Of a DNA stretch of 64,000 bases, positions 1 to 9,250 are shown one piece after another. The stretch is taken from NCBI GenBank assembly GCA_033439685.1, contig JAUEDM010000001.1:1488001-1552000 (forward strand). The letters run 5' to 3'. Within the stretch, counting starts at the first letter, position 1. Each line of letters begins with the position of its first letter. The position numbers and the translations under genes were made by a program. Source of the stretch: Apodospora peruviana (Eukaryota; Ascomycota; Sordariomycetes; Sordariales; Lasiosphaeriaceae). The notes beneath the pieces are model-generated. The model ran no database searches. It was not told the origin of the DNA and saw only the letters and a program-made list of their open reading frames with translations.

Positions 1-1230
1 ATCTACTCGGTCGAGCTGTCGGGGAAACCGCCACCACCTCCGAAACAGAGCAGTCCCCTACCGACGTCCTCGTACAACTCCCTGATGCGCCTCGCCACAC
101 TCGACAACTCGATCCAGGATGCACTTGCCACGCGCGACGGCCTCGCCAGGCAGATCAACGACCTCCTCTCCCGCGAACCGAGAAATGAAGTCCCAGAAGC
201 GCAAGACAAGCTGGCCATAACCAACAAATACCTCGCGCAGCAGCGGCGCGCCGTCGCGGCCGCCAAGAAGCGCAACGAGGATTTGAGGGCGTCCATCGCC
301 TCCCGCAAACAGGCCATCGAGGAAGGCCGCGCCCTGCAGCAGCGCGCTACGCGAGACGTCGAGAACGCAACGGAACAGTTGGGCCAGTCGGTCGAACTGG
401 TGCAAAAGATCAAGGAGCAGATTCACGGCCAGCGGAGGCGCATCTGCGAGGACCTCGCGCGCATATACAACATCGAGCCTGTGCCGGTCGGCCCGCCGCT
501 GTCGTTCCGGATCTGCGGCACGTCGCTCCCGAACACGGTCTACGACTCGACACGGCGCGGCAAGTCTACTGCTTCGGACGAGGACGCGCTCTCGGCTGCG
601 CTGGGCCACGTCGCCCAGCTCACTGATTCGCTGCAGTATTACCTCGGTGTGCCGCTGCCGTACCCGATCAAGCCGTTCGGGTCGCGGTCGAGTATCAGGG
701 ACGATATCAGCCAGCTGGCGGATCCGCAGCGCGAGTTTCCGCTGCACGTGCCCAGGGGCGGGTCGAGCGCGCAGTTCCGGTTTGACTATGGCTGGTTTTT
801 GTTGAATAAGGACATTGAGGCGCTGTGTGCGTCCCAGAGCTTGAAAGTTGTGGATATTCGGCACACGCTGCCGAATTTGAAGTATTTGCTGTATGTGTGC
901 AGTGCCGGCAGCGACGAGGTGCCGGAGCGGAAACGCGGCGGCGTTAGGGGGTTGTGGGCGGGCAGGATGAAGACTTTGGGCGGCGGTGGAGTTGTGGCAG
1001 ATGACGCGAGCAGTGTTGGTGGAGGTAGTAGTCGAAGGGGGAGTGATGCTAGTGATGTGCTAGGTAGGCAGAGGGAGGAGTTGCAGAAGGCCATGATTAG
1101 ACAGCGTCATGGGCACAAGGATATTGGGTCCGAGACCTCGCCCATATCGTTGCCTTCGTCCTTTGATGAGGCCTTGACGACCAAGTTGACGCTGAGGACG
1201 AAGGGACTGAGGGAGAATGCTGCGAGGTGA
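1..1230 (+). CDS. UVRAG/Vps38-Atg14 family PI3-kinase complex subunit (5' partial)
   Basis: The frame is open from base 1 to a TGA at 1228-1230, so the N-terminus (where a C2 domain would lie) is outside the window; 409 residues are visible. Bases 88-420 encode a long charged, Ala/Arg/Glu/Gln-rich coiled coil. The C-terminal half carries family hallmarks: LPYPIKPFGSRSS, FRFDYGWFLLNKDIE and HTLPNLKYLL, as in the BARA-like part of UVRAG. Family members pair with Vps30/Beclin-1 in Vps34 lipid-kinase complexes acting in endosomal sorting and autophagy. A low-complexity Gly/Ser tail follows. The UVRAG/Vps38 branch fits better than Atg14 because of the HTLPNLK motif, but the missing N-terminus prevents a firm choice. 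Confidence 0.82.
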   Translation: MYSVELSGKPPPPPKQSSPLPTSSYNSLMRLATLDNSIQDALATRDGLARQINDLLSREPRNEVPEAQDKLAITNKYLAQQRRAVAAAKKRNEDLRASIASRKQAIEEGRALQQRATRDVENATEQLGQSVELVQKIKEQIHGQRRRICEDLARIYNIEPVPVGPPLSFRICGTSLPNTVYDSTRRGKSTASDEDALSAALGHVAQLTDSLQYYLGVPLPYPIKPFGSRSSIRDDISQLADPQREFPLHVPRGGSSAQFRFDYGWFLLNKDIEALCASQSLKVVDIRHTLPNLKYLLYVCSAGSDEVPERKRGGVRGLWAGRMKTLGGGGVVADDASSVGGGSSRRGSDASDVLGRQREELQKAMIRQRHGHKDIGSETSPISLPSSFDEALTTKLTLRTKGLRENAAR

Positions 1231-1253
1231 GGCGGAGCGTCCGATGTGTCAGA

Positions 1254-1270
1254 TTTTTTTTTTTTTTTTT
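1254..1270. repeat. 17-nt poly-T tract
   Basis: Seventeen consecutive T residues lie 24 bases after the stop of the UVRAG-like gene. The tract is probably in its 3' untranslated region. The rest of 1231-1661 shows no gene; it is the convergent 3' space between this gene and the minus-strand gene ending at 1662. Confidence 0.8.
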
Positions 1271-1661
1271 GCCGGGGTTGCGGTTGGGAAGTTGCAAGTT
1301 GGAAGCGTCGCATTACCTTGGTGTCAAGGCCTCTTCTTGGATTTTATCTTATGCCCTTGAACTGCTGTTTATTACTGAATAGTATCTTCGATTTGGACCC
1401 GGGCTTATAGCTATTTTACGATACCCCTTTTGGAATAGATAGTTTTAGCATCAAAAGGAGATTGGAAGTCACAGTAACTATGGAGAAACATGCCATGTCC
1501 AGGCAGTCTGGGGGTCACATGTTGACTTTGATATGGTATGGCATATTATGATCGGTAATTTTCACGTTAAAGGAGACAAGTCTCTTTGTTCATAGGAGGG
1601 CAAAGAATGATCAGTTTGTCTACGTTACGGTACTTGGCTCATTGGTTCATAGAAAAAGGCT

Positions 1662-1991
1662 TCAAGCCTTCTTCTCGTTATAATCGGCCGCAGTAAACAA
1701 CTGCCTGACTGAAGTCAACGGACGGGCCTGCTGTCTGCCATACGACTTACCGTATGGAGAATCCTCTGGGCGGAGGCCAAGATACTCTGCTATTGAGGGA
1801 GGAAAAACACCGCTGCTGCCGGCCATGTTGGGGTTGTTTGGCTTTGGCTGGGTTGTTGCTGCGACAGAGTGAGAGTTTTGGGGAGTGTAAGTCTGCTGCT
1901 GCTGTACGCCCGCACTGCGGAGGTGGTACGTCTTTTCTTGCTGCATCATCTCATCCCACTCAGCGGGGATGTTGTTGCTTTGTTGAGACAT
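1662..1991 (-). CDS. Small conserved-looking hypothetical protein (3' exon; 5' end unresolved)
   Basis: From the ATG at 1991 the frame gives 109 residues. It is Gln/Pro/Ser-rich in the middle, with ordered-looking ends (IPAEWDEMMQQEKTYHLRSAG near the start, SIAEYLGLRPEDSPYG and RQLFTAADYNEKKA at the end). Codon use and composition look coding, but I do not recognise the family. Directly upstream (about 2008-2068, minus strand) a second frame also reads like protein (DPENAAKIYVQRANGLIP) and meets this frame within a few bases near 2013. A possible acceptor (CATCTAAAG) lies just upstream of that segment. The true gene therefore probably starts further upstream, with an intron, an indel or a sequence error near 2010. 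The ATG given is the minimal model. Confidence 0.5.
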   Translation of the reverse strand: MSQQSNNIPAEWDEMMQQEKTYHLRSAGVQQQQTYTPQNSHSVAATTQPKPNNPNMAGSSGVFPPSIAEYLGLRPEDSPYGKSYGRQQARPLTSVRQLFTAADYNEKKA

Positions 1992-2649
1992 GTTGGGTTG
2001 CAAGATACCACTGGAATCAATCCGTTCGCTCGTTGAACGTAAATCTTTGCAGCGTTTTCGGGGTCGCTGGTCTTTAGATGTAGTAGTGAGCAGATCGGGG
2101 AAGAGAAAGCTTTATTAACATAACTGCGGCTATGAACAGGTGAGAATTGAGCAGAATGTTGGGGAACAAGGCCATTGTTTGCGGAAGACCATGGTCTTTG
2201 TTGTCTTTGTTGATGAGACCAATAGAGGTGATCTCTATTGTCCTTGAGAGAGAAAGGGTGATTGGTAGTTGTTCGCTAGAGACAGCCATCTGTGTTGATT
2301 TCAGAATCTTTCGGGTGTTGGACAGTGTGTAGCAACCTCAAATTTGAGCTGGTCGATCCTGTGCACCTGCTCATTAACACCGAGAGTAATGTGTTGGGCA
2401 ACTGAACTAGATACGTCTTCCACAAGCTCTTGAAGGGGGAAAAAAGAAGGGAAAAACGGATGATAAATGGGAGGACGAAAAAGAAAACGTAATCGAAAGA
2501 AACGTAGCAATAAGTGAACAACGCAACCGGCGACGAATGAGCAACACGCCACCTCAATGGAGACGAGTTTACCGCAATGAACAGGCTTTGGTTGGTAGTG
2601 AGTTTTCGATTGGCCAAGGGTTACAAAACATAAGCTACATACATGGATT

Positions 2650-2910
2650 AACTGGATAGAAGTGCGATTGTGAAGACTGTCGCTTCTGTCTCGTGTTATA
2701 GGGACCGTTTCTGTCGCTAGCTCAGCATTAACTTTCGGTTGTAGTCTGGAAATATGCCAACCAGTATGTTCGTTCAACTGGATAGAGGTCTGGTTGTGAA
2801 GACTGGTAGGCTTCGCTTCTGTCTCCTGTTACAGAGACCGTTTCCATCGCCAGCCCAACATTAACTTTTGCTTGTGGACTGCAAATAATTAATACCCACC
2901 AGTGTGTTCC
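2650..2910. repeat. Diverged direct tandem duplication, two copies of about 125-135 bp
   Basis: Copy 1 (about 2650-2773) and copy 2 (about 2776-2910) share the order AACTGGATAGA, TTGTGAAGACTG, CGCTTCTGTCTC, ACCGTTTC, ATTAACTTT and CCAGT(A/G)TGTTC. Many differences between the copies are C/T or G/A, with one small insertion in copy 2. No coding sequence is evident in 2300-3080, the space between the small gene at 1662 and the gene ending at 3081. Confidence 0.75.
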
Positions 2911-3080
2911 GACAAAGGGGTTTCTAACTTGATCTTGTCCCTTGATCCTGTACTCACCAGGTCCTTTTGCGTCGCATAAAAGACCTATATCTCTCTCACA
3001 TTCCTCGAGTCGGCCCTTTACACTCTCGCCCTTCGTATGTTATCGCACTCAGGCTCTAGAATGGGTGATGAGACAATGTG

Positions 3081-4421
3081 TCAGCAAATGTATCTCACTT
3101 TAAACGCCGCCCTCAGTTCAACGGCCTTGCGAATGCGCTTCGCGCCTTGATCCTCACCATTGTTCTCTTCCTCGACCGCCTGCTGTCCATGTCCACGGTG
3201 GACATGATGTCGGCATCCGCATCCGGGGCAGATAGCCTCTTCAGTCTCTGGCAGTAGCTGGCGGTGCTGCGGAGCAGGAGGAGTAGCCGGAACCTCGACG
3301 TACGGCTTAAGAGTGGCAGGGTCCGGCAGTTCCATCCCCAACTCCTCCTCCAGGGCCGCCTTCATGCCGTCCGACTCCCAGTCGTGCAGAAACTGCTCGA
3401 GGTCGTTGCGCTTCATCATCTCCTTGGACTCGCCCGCTTCGCCTTCCAGTCCCAGCAAAACCTCGACCAGGTCCGCGTCCTTGTTCGCCATAACCATCGA
3501 GCTGGTGTAGCACATCATCTTCTCCCAGCTCAGACCAGGCATCATGATGTCGCGGTCGATGTCTTCCTTGACCAGTCGGAATCCCGGGCACTCGCAGCCC
3601 AGCACGGACCGGGGCGGATTGCCAGCCTTGATCATGTCGCCGATCTTGGTGTCGAAGTAGGCGCGGAACACCTTGTCAGAGTCGAATTTGGGCGTGACGG
3701 CGTACATCTTCTCGCGCTTCTTGGCTCCGTCGCGCCACTTGAGCTTCTTCATGTTGGTGAGTTTCTCGACCGTAGCCTCAAGATCCAGGTCGTCGATGTG
3801 GACGCCGTAGACCAGGTGAATGCGGACGAAATGGCGCACCGCAAACTCGCGCATGCCGCGGCCGACCAACAGGTCCTGAACGGTGTACTGGCCGGCAAAG
3901 GTATACCAGTACTGCAGGGCTCCCAGCGTCAGGTCCTTGAGCTTCATGGTGCGCGGCCACCAGCGGATCTCGGCCTCACGCTTGCCGACGTCCTGGCACG
4001 CGTCGAAATCGGGCTGGCCAGGCCGCAAGCTGACTGGGCGGAACGGCTTGGGCTGGGGCATGGCCTCGAAGAGCTTGGCCTCGCTGTCGATGAGCGGGGA
4101 GTTGATGCGCATGATCTGCATCGTGCGCGGCTTGCAGACGATGCAGGCTTTGGTGAAGTACAGGTCGCGCTCGAAGGTGAGGTAGTGCTCGACCTCCTCA
4201 GTGGGCGGGACGTACTTGTGGGCCTTGCAGGCGGCGATGAGGTTCTTCTGGGGTTTTTTGAACATATAGCCTTGGCTCTGCGATACGATGTCCTCGATCG
4301 GATCCTCGAAGAGGGAGGGCTTGTCGAACTCGGTCGAGAGCTTCGCGATCTTGAGCTTTTCGAGTACCTCCTCAGTCTCGGCCTTGAGCTTTTCGAGCTT
4401 TTCCATGCCTTCCTTTTCCAT
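3081..4421 (-). CDS. Hypothetical protein, 446 residues, N-terminal coiled coil
   Basis: A single uninterrupted frame runs from the ATG at 4421 (context CCATGG). The first 35 residues are a Lys/Glu/Leu heptad-like helix, probably coiled coil. The body is rich in aromatic and basic residues with several Cys (KACIVCKPRTMQIMRI, VLGCECPGFR) but shows no catalytic motif I can name. Near residue 400 lies a short CPGCGCRHHVHRGHG segment that might bind a metal ion; it is followed by a charged tail. The tail after this segment reads less like the rest, so a late intron cannot be excluded. The strong reading frame and codon use support a real gene of unknown function. Confidence 0.7.
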   Translation of the reverse strand: MEKEGMEKLEKLKAETEEVLEKLKIAKLSTEFDKPSLFEDPIEDIVSQSQGYMFKKPQKNLIAACKAHKYVPPTEEVEHYLTFERDLYFTKACIVCKPRTMQIMRINSPLIDSEAKLFEAMPQPKPFRPVSLRPGQPDFDACQDVGKREAEIRWWPRTMKLKDLTLGALQYWYTFAGQYTVQDLLVGRGMREFAVRHFVRIHLVYGVHIDDLDLEATVEKLTNMKKLKWRDGAKKREKMYAVTPKFDSDKVFRAYFDTKIGDMIKAGNPPRSVLGCECPGFRLVKEDIDRDIMMPGLSWEKMMCYTSSMVMANKDADLVEVLLGLEGEAGESKEMMKRNDLEQFLHDWESDGMKAALEEELGMELPDPATLKPYVEVPATPPAPQHRQLLPETEEAICPGCGCRHHVHRGHGQQAVEEENNGEDQGAKRIRKAVELRAAFKVRYIC

Positions 4422-5271
4422 GGTGGCTACCTAGCTGAGCCAAGTGGCTGCGCGGAGGGTGTTTGGGGTTGGTTGCTTGTAAGCTTATGTGATGTGTGTT
4501 TGTGATCAGGAGAGAATACGGTTTTTTGTGTTGTTTTCGTTTTGAGTCCAGCAGGTTTGTGGACCGGGAGAAAATATTTCGGACGCGCTTTGGTTTGCTC
4601 TTTTTGGTCACAAGGCCTTCCATGTGGTTCCGTCTGCTGGCTGGCAGGCACGCGTGATATTTCATCTGAACGTTGGACGCGCTGCCGAGCAAGCAACACG
4701 CGCGCTACGATCCACACGTCTCTCGCTGGTAGACTGATCGGCCACCACCCCTTCAAAGCCGCAGCAACAGCAAACGTATGGATCCCTACTCGATTCTACG
4801 GATTCGGACCTAGGTACCTAGGCCTCGCGTACTGCAAGCCAATTCCTGTAATACCACTCATGCAGCTTTGAGTTACGATTGATACCAGATACAAAAGTAC
4901 TAACGTTCTAGCGATAGTAGTTGTTACGTTTTGAGGGTTATTTTATTCTTTTCCTTTTTGATAACGTTATATGTAAAGTTGTATATATATTATCAAACGC
5001 GTCCAACCACCCGTTGACTAAACTGTATTGTGGATCTTCTATATGCTATAGCTTGCGTACATGTATGTCACTCATCGCTGCAACTTAGTATATGAGTCGC
5101 TATCTAGGATGTTGTCAACGTTCGGTACTCGAACGCTCAGGCGAAAAGAGGGCAAACGGCAGTGTTCCCCCAAATACCGTTGTACTGACGTCGTCATCGC
5201 GCTTACGATTCTCCGTCGATCTGGGTCACTGGTAGCTGTGCCCCAAGGCAACTGTCCAGCCTGTCGTCGGA
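4422..5271. other. Intergenic spacer, AT-rich core
   Basis: No gene is seen between the divergently transcribed neighbours starting at 4421 (minus) and 5374 (plus). Bases 4880-5060 are notably AT-rich. A 14-bp perfect palindrome CCTAGGTACCTAGG lies at 4809-4822; similar motifs recur elsewhere in intergenic DNA of this window. Confidence 0.6.
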
Positions 5272-5277
5272 TATAAA
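5272..5277 (+). promoter_or_regulatory. TATA box candidate
   Basis: TATAAA lies 97 bases upstream of the ATG at 5374, on the correct strand for the SH3-like protein gene. The position is plausible for a fungal core promoter with a short leader. Confidence 0.45.
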
Positions 5278-5373
5278 GGACCCCGCCCCATTGCTGCCGA
5301 TTTTCTGCCTTTCGTCAACCACGACCTGCAGGGCACGACTCTCCTTCATTCACCCCAGACGCAATACCAGAAC

Positions 5374-6094
5374 ATGGCGTCCGCTACGAGAATCAGCCCT
5401 GATAGTCCTCCCCCGGAGGAGGGTGGCAGTCAACTTACGAAGGGCGAACTTACGATTAAGAGGGCTGAGATGCATATCCGAATTCTTAAGGCGGTTAGTC
5501 TGCAGGCCATGATCACTCGATTGCTTAAGTCTGGTCTGGCGCTGATGATGAATGTAGGAACTCACCTTTCTCAAAGAAACCGGATCCTTGGCCCCAAATT
5601 TCCACGGCATGCTGGCATCCCTGATGAGTACGGCGTCGCCATCCACTGTCATTGACGACAACAAACCCGATCCGACAACGTTTCTGGAGACCGAGGTCCT
5701 GGAACAGCCCCAGCTCTACACTGCCGCCCGCGAATATCTCGGTCCGGACGGCAGTCACCTCTTTGTGAGATCCGGAGATCAGGTCGTTTTGAGCGCGATC
5801 CGCGGCGACGAGTTCCTGGGCTACAACACGCGCAACAATCTGGCCGGCCGGATCCCGCGCGGCGTCCTGCTGAAGGCCAAATCGGAGGCCGGCATCATAA
5901 TACCCACGGTCTGTCGAGCCGCCCAGTCGCATAAGACCCGCACTCTGGGCGACGTTTCCTGGAAGCCGGGAGACAACCTGCGGGTGTACCAATGGCTGGA
6001 CAAGTACAAGACCAAGGGGATCGCGCTGAACATGGCCACTAAGGAGATTGGGACCTTTGATGCAAGCGCAGGCAGCTTGAAGGTACTTGACTAG
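5374..6094 (+). CDS. Two-exon hypothetical protein with two SH3-like segments
   Basis: Proposed exons are 5374-5493 and 5558-6094. The 64-nt intron starts GTTAGT, has a GCTGATG branch-like site and ends GTAG. Splicing joins RILKA to ELTFLKETG in frame and gives 218 residues; without splicing the first frame stops after 93 residues. The N-terminus is a charged helix. Two later stretches resemble SH3 barrels: LFVRSGDQVVLSAIRGDEFLG followed by GRIPRGVL, and SWKPGDNLRVYQWLD followed by GIALN and EIGTF. These share the GD-hydrophobic and G-x-IP/IG-x-F patterns. This is inference from pattern only; no family was recognised. A TATA box sits at 5272. Confidence 0.65.
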
Positions 6095-6850
6095 CTGAAG
6101 ACCCAGGGTAAATAAGATCAATGGAAAACTACCTATTATACAAGTTGGTCAAGGTGTTTTAACCGAACTATAGTGAAGTAGGGCTGGTATGTGACGAGCC
6201 CGTGCAATGACCCAAACCATTCCACCAAACCCCCATCAATCACAAAAGGATGCCAGAATACCAAAGGTGCTAACCTTCGGAATTCTAATGGGTTATATAC
6301 CGTTGACGGTCGCAATCAATTCAATCAAGGCTCAATCGCACCGACCGTCACAATTCCCAGAAAACACCAAGCGCATACACGGACCACAACACTATTCCTC
6401 AAACGCGTGCCGATACATCTGGAATCTTCTCTCCCTTTCTCGCGGGCCTACCGCAGTCATGTACATTTAGATACAGCTCTCAAAGAGCTGCCCAATTTCT
6501 CTTCCTTTCCTCTACTCATGTTTCGCGTCTTCGTAGCAAAGGCCTAGCTAGTTGCAAATATACTACCTTAGCCCATTACATTACGCGAAACATCCTTCCC
6601 CTGAAGCCGTTGGGGTCGACGATCCCGGTTAGCGAAGGCTGACGTGCGACGCACGCGATTGTGATACGAGAGACCCGGCGCAAGGAGCAGAGTAGCGACG
6701 ACGAGAACCCCTTTTGCGAGCGAAGGCTGTCCAGGGCAGCCGATGACGAAAGACACTTCGAGGTTTTTACGAGTAGAGCGAGACGATCGCTTAAACCGCC
6801 GAGCTTCATCGCAGCGTGAGGAACATACGGTCCGAAGCGACCACGTGAGG
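6095..6850. other. Spacer between the SH3-like gene and the retroelement relic
   Basis: No gene is visible. A stretch from about 6190 (TGTGACGAGCCC) to 6580 (CCCATTACA) has TG...CA ends and could be a worn 5' LTR. I find no similar sequence on the 3' side of the element, so this is not claimed. Bases 6581-6850 would be the untranslated leader in that scenario. Confidence 0.35.
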
Positions 6851-7558
6851 ATGGCGTCAGGGGCGACGGCGTCAAAGGTGATGGCGGCAGAAGCGATGGC
6901 TGTGGAGCCCCACAGTGAGGCTCAGCAACTAGTGCAGATGATGAACCAGTTGGCCACGCAGCTCAACACTATACAGCAGCAGCAGGCGCAGGAGCGCGCA
7001 ACGACTCAGTAACAAATTCAGATGTTACAACAAAGACTTCCCCCTCTTACCCCGACAAGTGGGACATCGTCGACCAGCACACCAATCAACCCACCAGTTC
7101 CTACCGGTAAAGAGCATTAAGGAAAACCCAACCCTCCCCGACCCTCCTGACTTTAGCGGGATTAGGAAGAAGTTTCGAACGTGGGAGCTCGAAATGAGGA
7201 ACAATTGCAGATCGACGGACCGGCTATCGGCTCTCCCTCTAATTAGTTCGCCTACATTTTCGCCCGATTGGAAGAAAGCCCACAAGCGATGGCTGCTGCG
7301 TACGTTAAGAGTGGTGGTCCAGATGGAGCCCGCAATCCATCACGATTTATCGACTACTTGGGGACGTGCTACGGCAACCCGAATTTGAAGAAGAAAGCTC
7401 TGGGCAGGTTGGGAGGTATAATCCAGGGGGATGAGGAAAGCTTCGCAGCCTTCCTCCCAAAGTTCGAGAGGGAGCTGGTGGATAGTGGTGGTGCGACCTG
7501 GACCGACGCTGTGAAGATTAACTACCTTTCGAGAGCCCTCAACAAGGAGATGAGCTAG
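6851..7558 (+). pseudogene. Retroelement gag remnant
   Basis: From the ATG at 6851 a short frame gives an Ala/Met/Gln-rich N-terminus ending in a TAA near 7011. A second frame (7095-7220) carries LPDPPDFSGIRKKFRTWELEM, typical of the start of a Ty3-type Gag. A third frame (7268-7558) carries FIDYLGTCYGNPNLKKKAL and ESFAAFLPKFERELVDSGG, the Gag core. Frameshifts and stops separate the pieces. Downstream near 7877 the zinc knuckle reads CLRCGRTGCRVNKR; the usual His and last Cys of C-x2-C-x4-H-x4-C are replaced by Cys and Arg. Confidence 0.75.
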
Positions 7559-9140
7559 AGGTTGGTGGGGCAAGTTAACCTACCACGCGACTACCCCCGG
7601 TTATGTAAACTCGCTACAAACTCTAGGTGCCAATATCGACAACATGCGCCGCCACAAGAAGTCTCGAACCCCGCCGTATATTCCGCCCTTTGATCACACG
7701 GCTACGAAGTCAAGGAATCAACCTCCCGTTGCTGAACCCGCGGTGGATAACATGGACTGGGAGCCTACGCGGATTAGCCAAGCTATTCACAAGGCCAACG
7801 AGAAGTTGAAAGGAAAGCGCGCCAAGTGGGTAGATCAAGCGGAGATCGACCGCCGCAAGAGCGAAGGACGCTGCTTAAGATGTGGAAGGACTGGATGCAG
7901 AGTGAACAAGCGCCCTCTTCTACCAGCCAGGCGCCCGGAGTTATCAAACAAGACCAAAGTTGCGAGGTTTAGACCAGTGTTGAAGGCCGAGGTTGAGGAC
8001 GAAGAAAAGGGACTCGGCCAGTCGCTCTCTGAACAGAGCGAGGATGAGTCGGCAAAGGAGTGGCCCCTGGCGGAAGTCGTCGTCAGGGGCATTCAGAAGC
8101 CGAAGAAGCATGGAAGGAGATGGAGGCAAATATGGATGGTAAACCGTTTTATATTAAATTTGGAATCGATGGAATCCACTACACCAAAGCTTTTGTGGAT
8201 AGCGGTTGCCTGTGTTTTGCCTCCATCAGCCAGAAACTCGCCAAACAACTTCATCTTCCACGCGTTCCGATTCGACCAAGGGACAGGTTAACATCACAGT
8301 GAAGGATGCGATTACTGTTGTGGTATACGCGGATACGGACATCGATCGACACAAGAGGAAGAGAGTCTTCTTCTACGTTATTCCCGACCAAACCGACGAC
8401 TGGGCTCAAGTACTCCCAGTGGCCAACCTAGCGATCCGCAATCGAGATGCTGCATCAACGGGTATTGGCCCATTCTTCGCAACCCAGGGATATAACGTCG
8501 ACCTTCTCGGCCTAACTGAAACAGACAAAACTATTGAGGACGACGGGCCGGTCACCAATCGCAGCTGGAGAAGCGTTTATAGCAAGGCTACGGGAAGCGA
8601 CAGAAGTAGCCCAAGCGGCAATGGCCTCAGCACAGGAACACCAAGAAGAGTACGCCAATAGGTCGCGCCAAGTAACTGAATTGTTCCGAGTGGGAGATAA
8701 GTATGGTTACGGCTGAAGCACATCAACAGACAGGCCATCTAAGAAACTCGACTGGCTGGATGCCAAGTACACAGTCACGGAGTTGGCCGGTTCACACGCG
8801 TGCCGGTTGAATACACCACCTGGGATCCATAACGTTTTCCATATAGTGCTACTAAAAAGAGCAGCCAACGACCCCCTACCATCCCAACAACAAGACGACA
8901 CCCAACCTCCCGCTCTGATCGGAGGGATACACGGCGACGGAGAGCAGGAGGAGGAGTGGCTAGTGGAGGAAATCCTGGAAACGAAGAAGGTCAGAGGTAG
9001 AACGAAACTGCCAGTAAAATGGTCCGGCTACGCCAAACCCACGTGGGAGCCCTTGAGCAACTTCGAAGACACGGAGGCACTGGATAGGTTCGTAGCGAGG
9101 AACGGGAGAGTCACCCCTGATCGGAGGGGGAGAATTTATT
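6851..9140 (+). mobile_element. Internally deleted Ty3/gypsy chromovirus relic
   Basis: Fragments appear in canonical order on one strand: gag-like segments (6851-7558), a degenerate zinc knuckle (near 7877-7920), an aspartic protease segment with the DSG active site (near 8120-8300), an integrase C-terminal segment (near 8398-8520) and a chromodomain (near 8950-9090). Reverse transcriptase, RNase H and the integrase catalytic core are absent. The remaining parts lie in at least four different frames, so the element cannot encode a complete polyprotein. A purine-rich GGAGGGGGAGAA tract at about 9122-9133 resembles a polypurine tract, and TATTACGGCAGTAATC right after it may be a mutated LTR start. 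Paired LTRs and a target-site duplication were not found. A chromodomain after integrase is the defining feature of chromoviruses, which target heterochromatin. Confidence 0.85.
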
Positions 9141-9250
9141 ACGGCAGTAATCAATACAAGTACTTTGGCAATAGGTGTTGTGTCAACTGCGCATCTTGTG
9201 TGTTCTTTGGAACCGATACTCTTTGTGATTACCCCCTACCTAAGACCTAA
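8110..9250 (+). pseudogene. Retroelement pol remnant: protease fused to integrase tail and chromodomain
   Basis: The protease segment carries FVDSGCLCFASISQKLA with the catalytic DSG. The following VFFYVIPDQTD is the usual continuation, but it passes directly into DWAQVLPVANLAIRNRDAAS and FFATQGYNVD, which belong to the integrase C-terminal region. The whole RT-RNase H-integrase core is thus missing across a junction near 8394-8402. After another frame change, the 8783-9250 frame has the GPY-like region (HNVFHIVLLKRA) and an intact-looking chromodomain (EEEWLVEEILETKK, VKWSGYAKPTWEP). Confidence 0.8.

Noticed and set aside
2005..2020. Programmed -1 ribosomal frameshift
   Set aside because: No X-XXY-YYZ slippery heptamer or clear downstream structure is present; an indel or intron explains the overlap as well.
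3264..4505. 413-codon plus-strand frame
   Set aside because: It is antisense to the 446-residue gene on the minus strand and has Leu/Val/Asp-rich shadow composition.
6190..6580. Segment with TGTGACGAGCCC start and CATTACA end as a 5' LTR
   Set aside because: No matching sequence follows the polypurine-like tract on the 3' side, so LTR identity cannot be supported.
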